From NCBI GenBank assembly GCA_002284615.2, contig MU069585.1, positions 62,337 through 83,874 of the forward strand: 21,538 nucleotides of DNA. The letters are read 5' to 3'. This DNA is from Dunaliella salina. Taxonomy: Eukaryota; Chlorophyta; Chlorophyceae; Chlamydomonadales; Dunaliellaceae. This document shows positions 1 to 21,538 of the stretch, piece after piece; the stretch's first letter is position 1, and each line of letters opens with the position of its first letter. Below the pieces are notes generated by a model, which made no database searches, was not told where the DNA came from, and was given only the letters and a program-made list of their open reading frames with translations. Both the position numbers and the translations under genes were made by a program.

Positions 1-133
1 ATGTATGAGTCCGTTCAGGCCTGTGTGCATTTACACATGCATATGCTTTAGCATATGCTTGCTAGTAAGGGAACCTTTCTTTAATGCACGCGGCTTCTGG
101 CCTGCATAGACTTTTCCTTTTTTGTATACATAC

Positions 134-21508
<21,375 letters not shown>

Positions 21509-21538
<30 letters not shown>
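21509..21538 (+). repeat. (TG)15 microsatellite at the window edge, next to an acceptor
   Basis: Runs off the window. In the transcript it is (CA)n ending directly in the exon 1 acceptor. Confidence 0.95.

Overview
The window reads as nuclear DNA of a eukaryote, most likely a chlorophyte green alga. I see no bacterial-type genes. Coding sequence sits in short exons on the minus strand with GT..AG boundaries. Codons and linkers are rich in Ala, Gln, Ser and Pro, introns are kilobases long, and (CA)n and (CAG)n microsatellites are frequent. A Dunaliella-like, roughly 50% GC volvocalean genome would fit, but the species is an inference.

I propose one very large gene running right to left across the window, open at both ends. 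Ten exons can be placed by splice sites and reading phase: 21507-21327, 20221-20145, 15615-15142, 13579-13049, 6797-5944, 5294-5220, 5084-4935, 2460-2286, 1399-1025 and 248-134. Their intron phases form an unbroken compatible chain (0,2,2,2,1,1,1,2,2) giving roughly 1000 codons. The product is a chain of short amphipathic helices separated by Gln/His-, Ala/Gln- and Pro/Ser-rich linkers. Motifs such as LWITKALAKLAPVL and QLSSVLEGLLHVKSL recall octotricopeptide-repeat (OPR/RAP-like) factors, the algal family that controls organellar RNAs. An extra exon-like ORF that ends in a stop (17639-17240) lies inside the second intron and may be an alternative last exon.

The striking feature is intron structure. 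Almost every intron carries tandem arrays of its own flanking exon edge: the last 40-85 nt of an exon plus its donor, repeated downstream into the intron, or the acceptor plus the first bases of an exon, repeated upstream. Examples are 15141-13670 (about 13 units), 13048-11400 and 10460-9780, 20144-19300, 1024-740, 16500-15640, 8185-7752, 17760-17640 and 21326-21110. Real splice sites are therefore accompanied by rows of look-alike sites. In exon 5 the same kind of duplication (3 x 93 nt) stays in frame and appears to be translated as a 31-residue repeat.

Two non-autonomous hAT-type DNA transposons with perfect 8-bp target duplications are present: 8350-9075 (TSD ACTAACAC, with a frameshifted BED-finger relic) and 6911-7751 (TSD GGTACAAC, inserted into one of the exon-edge repeats). 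A non-coding dispersed repeat occurs at 4350-4990 (+) and 18000-18680 (-). Microsatellites include an 85-unit (CA)n at 5379-5548 and a 46-unit (CA)n at 10569-10660. I saw no tRNA, rRNA or CRISPR.
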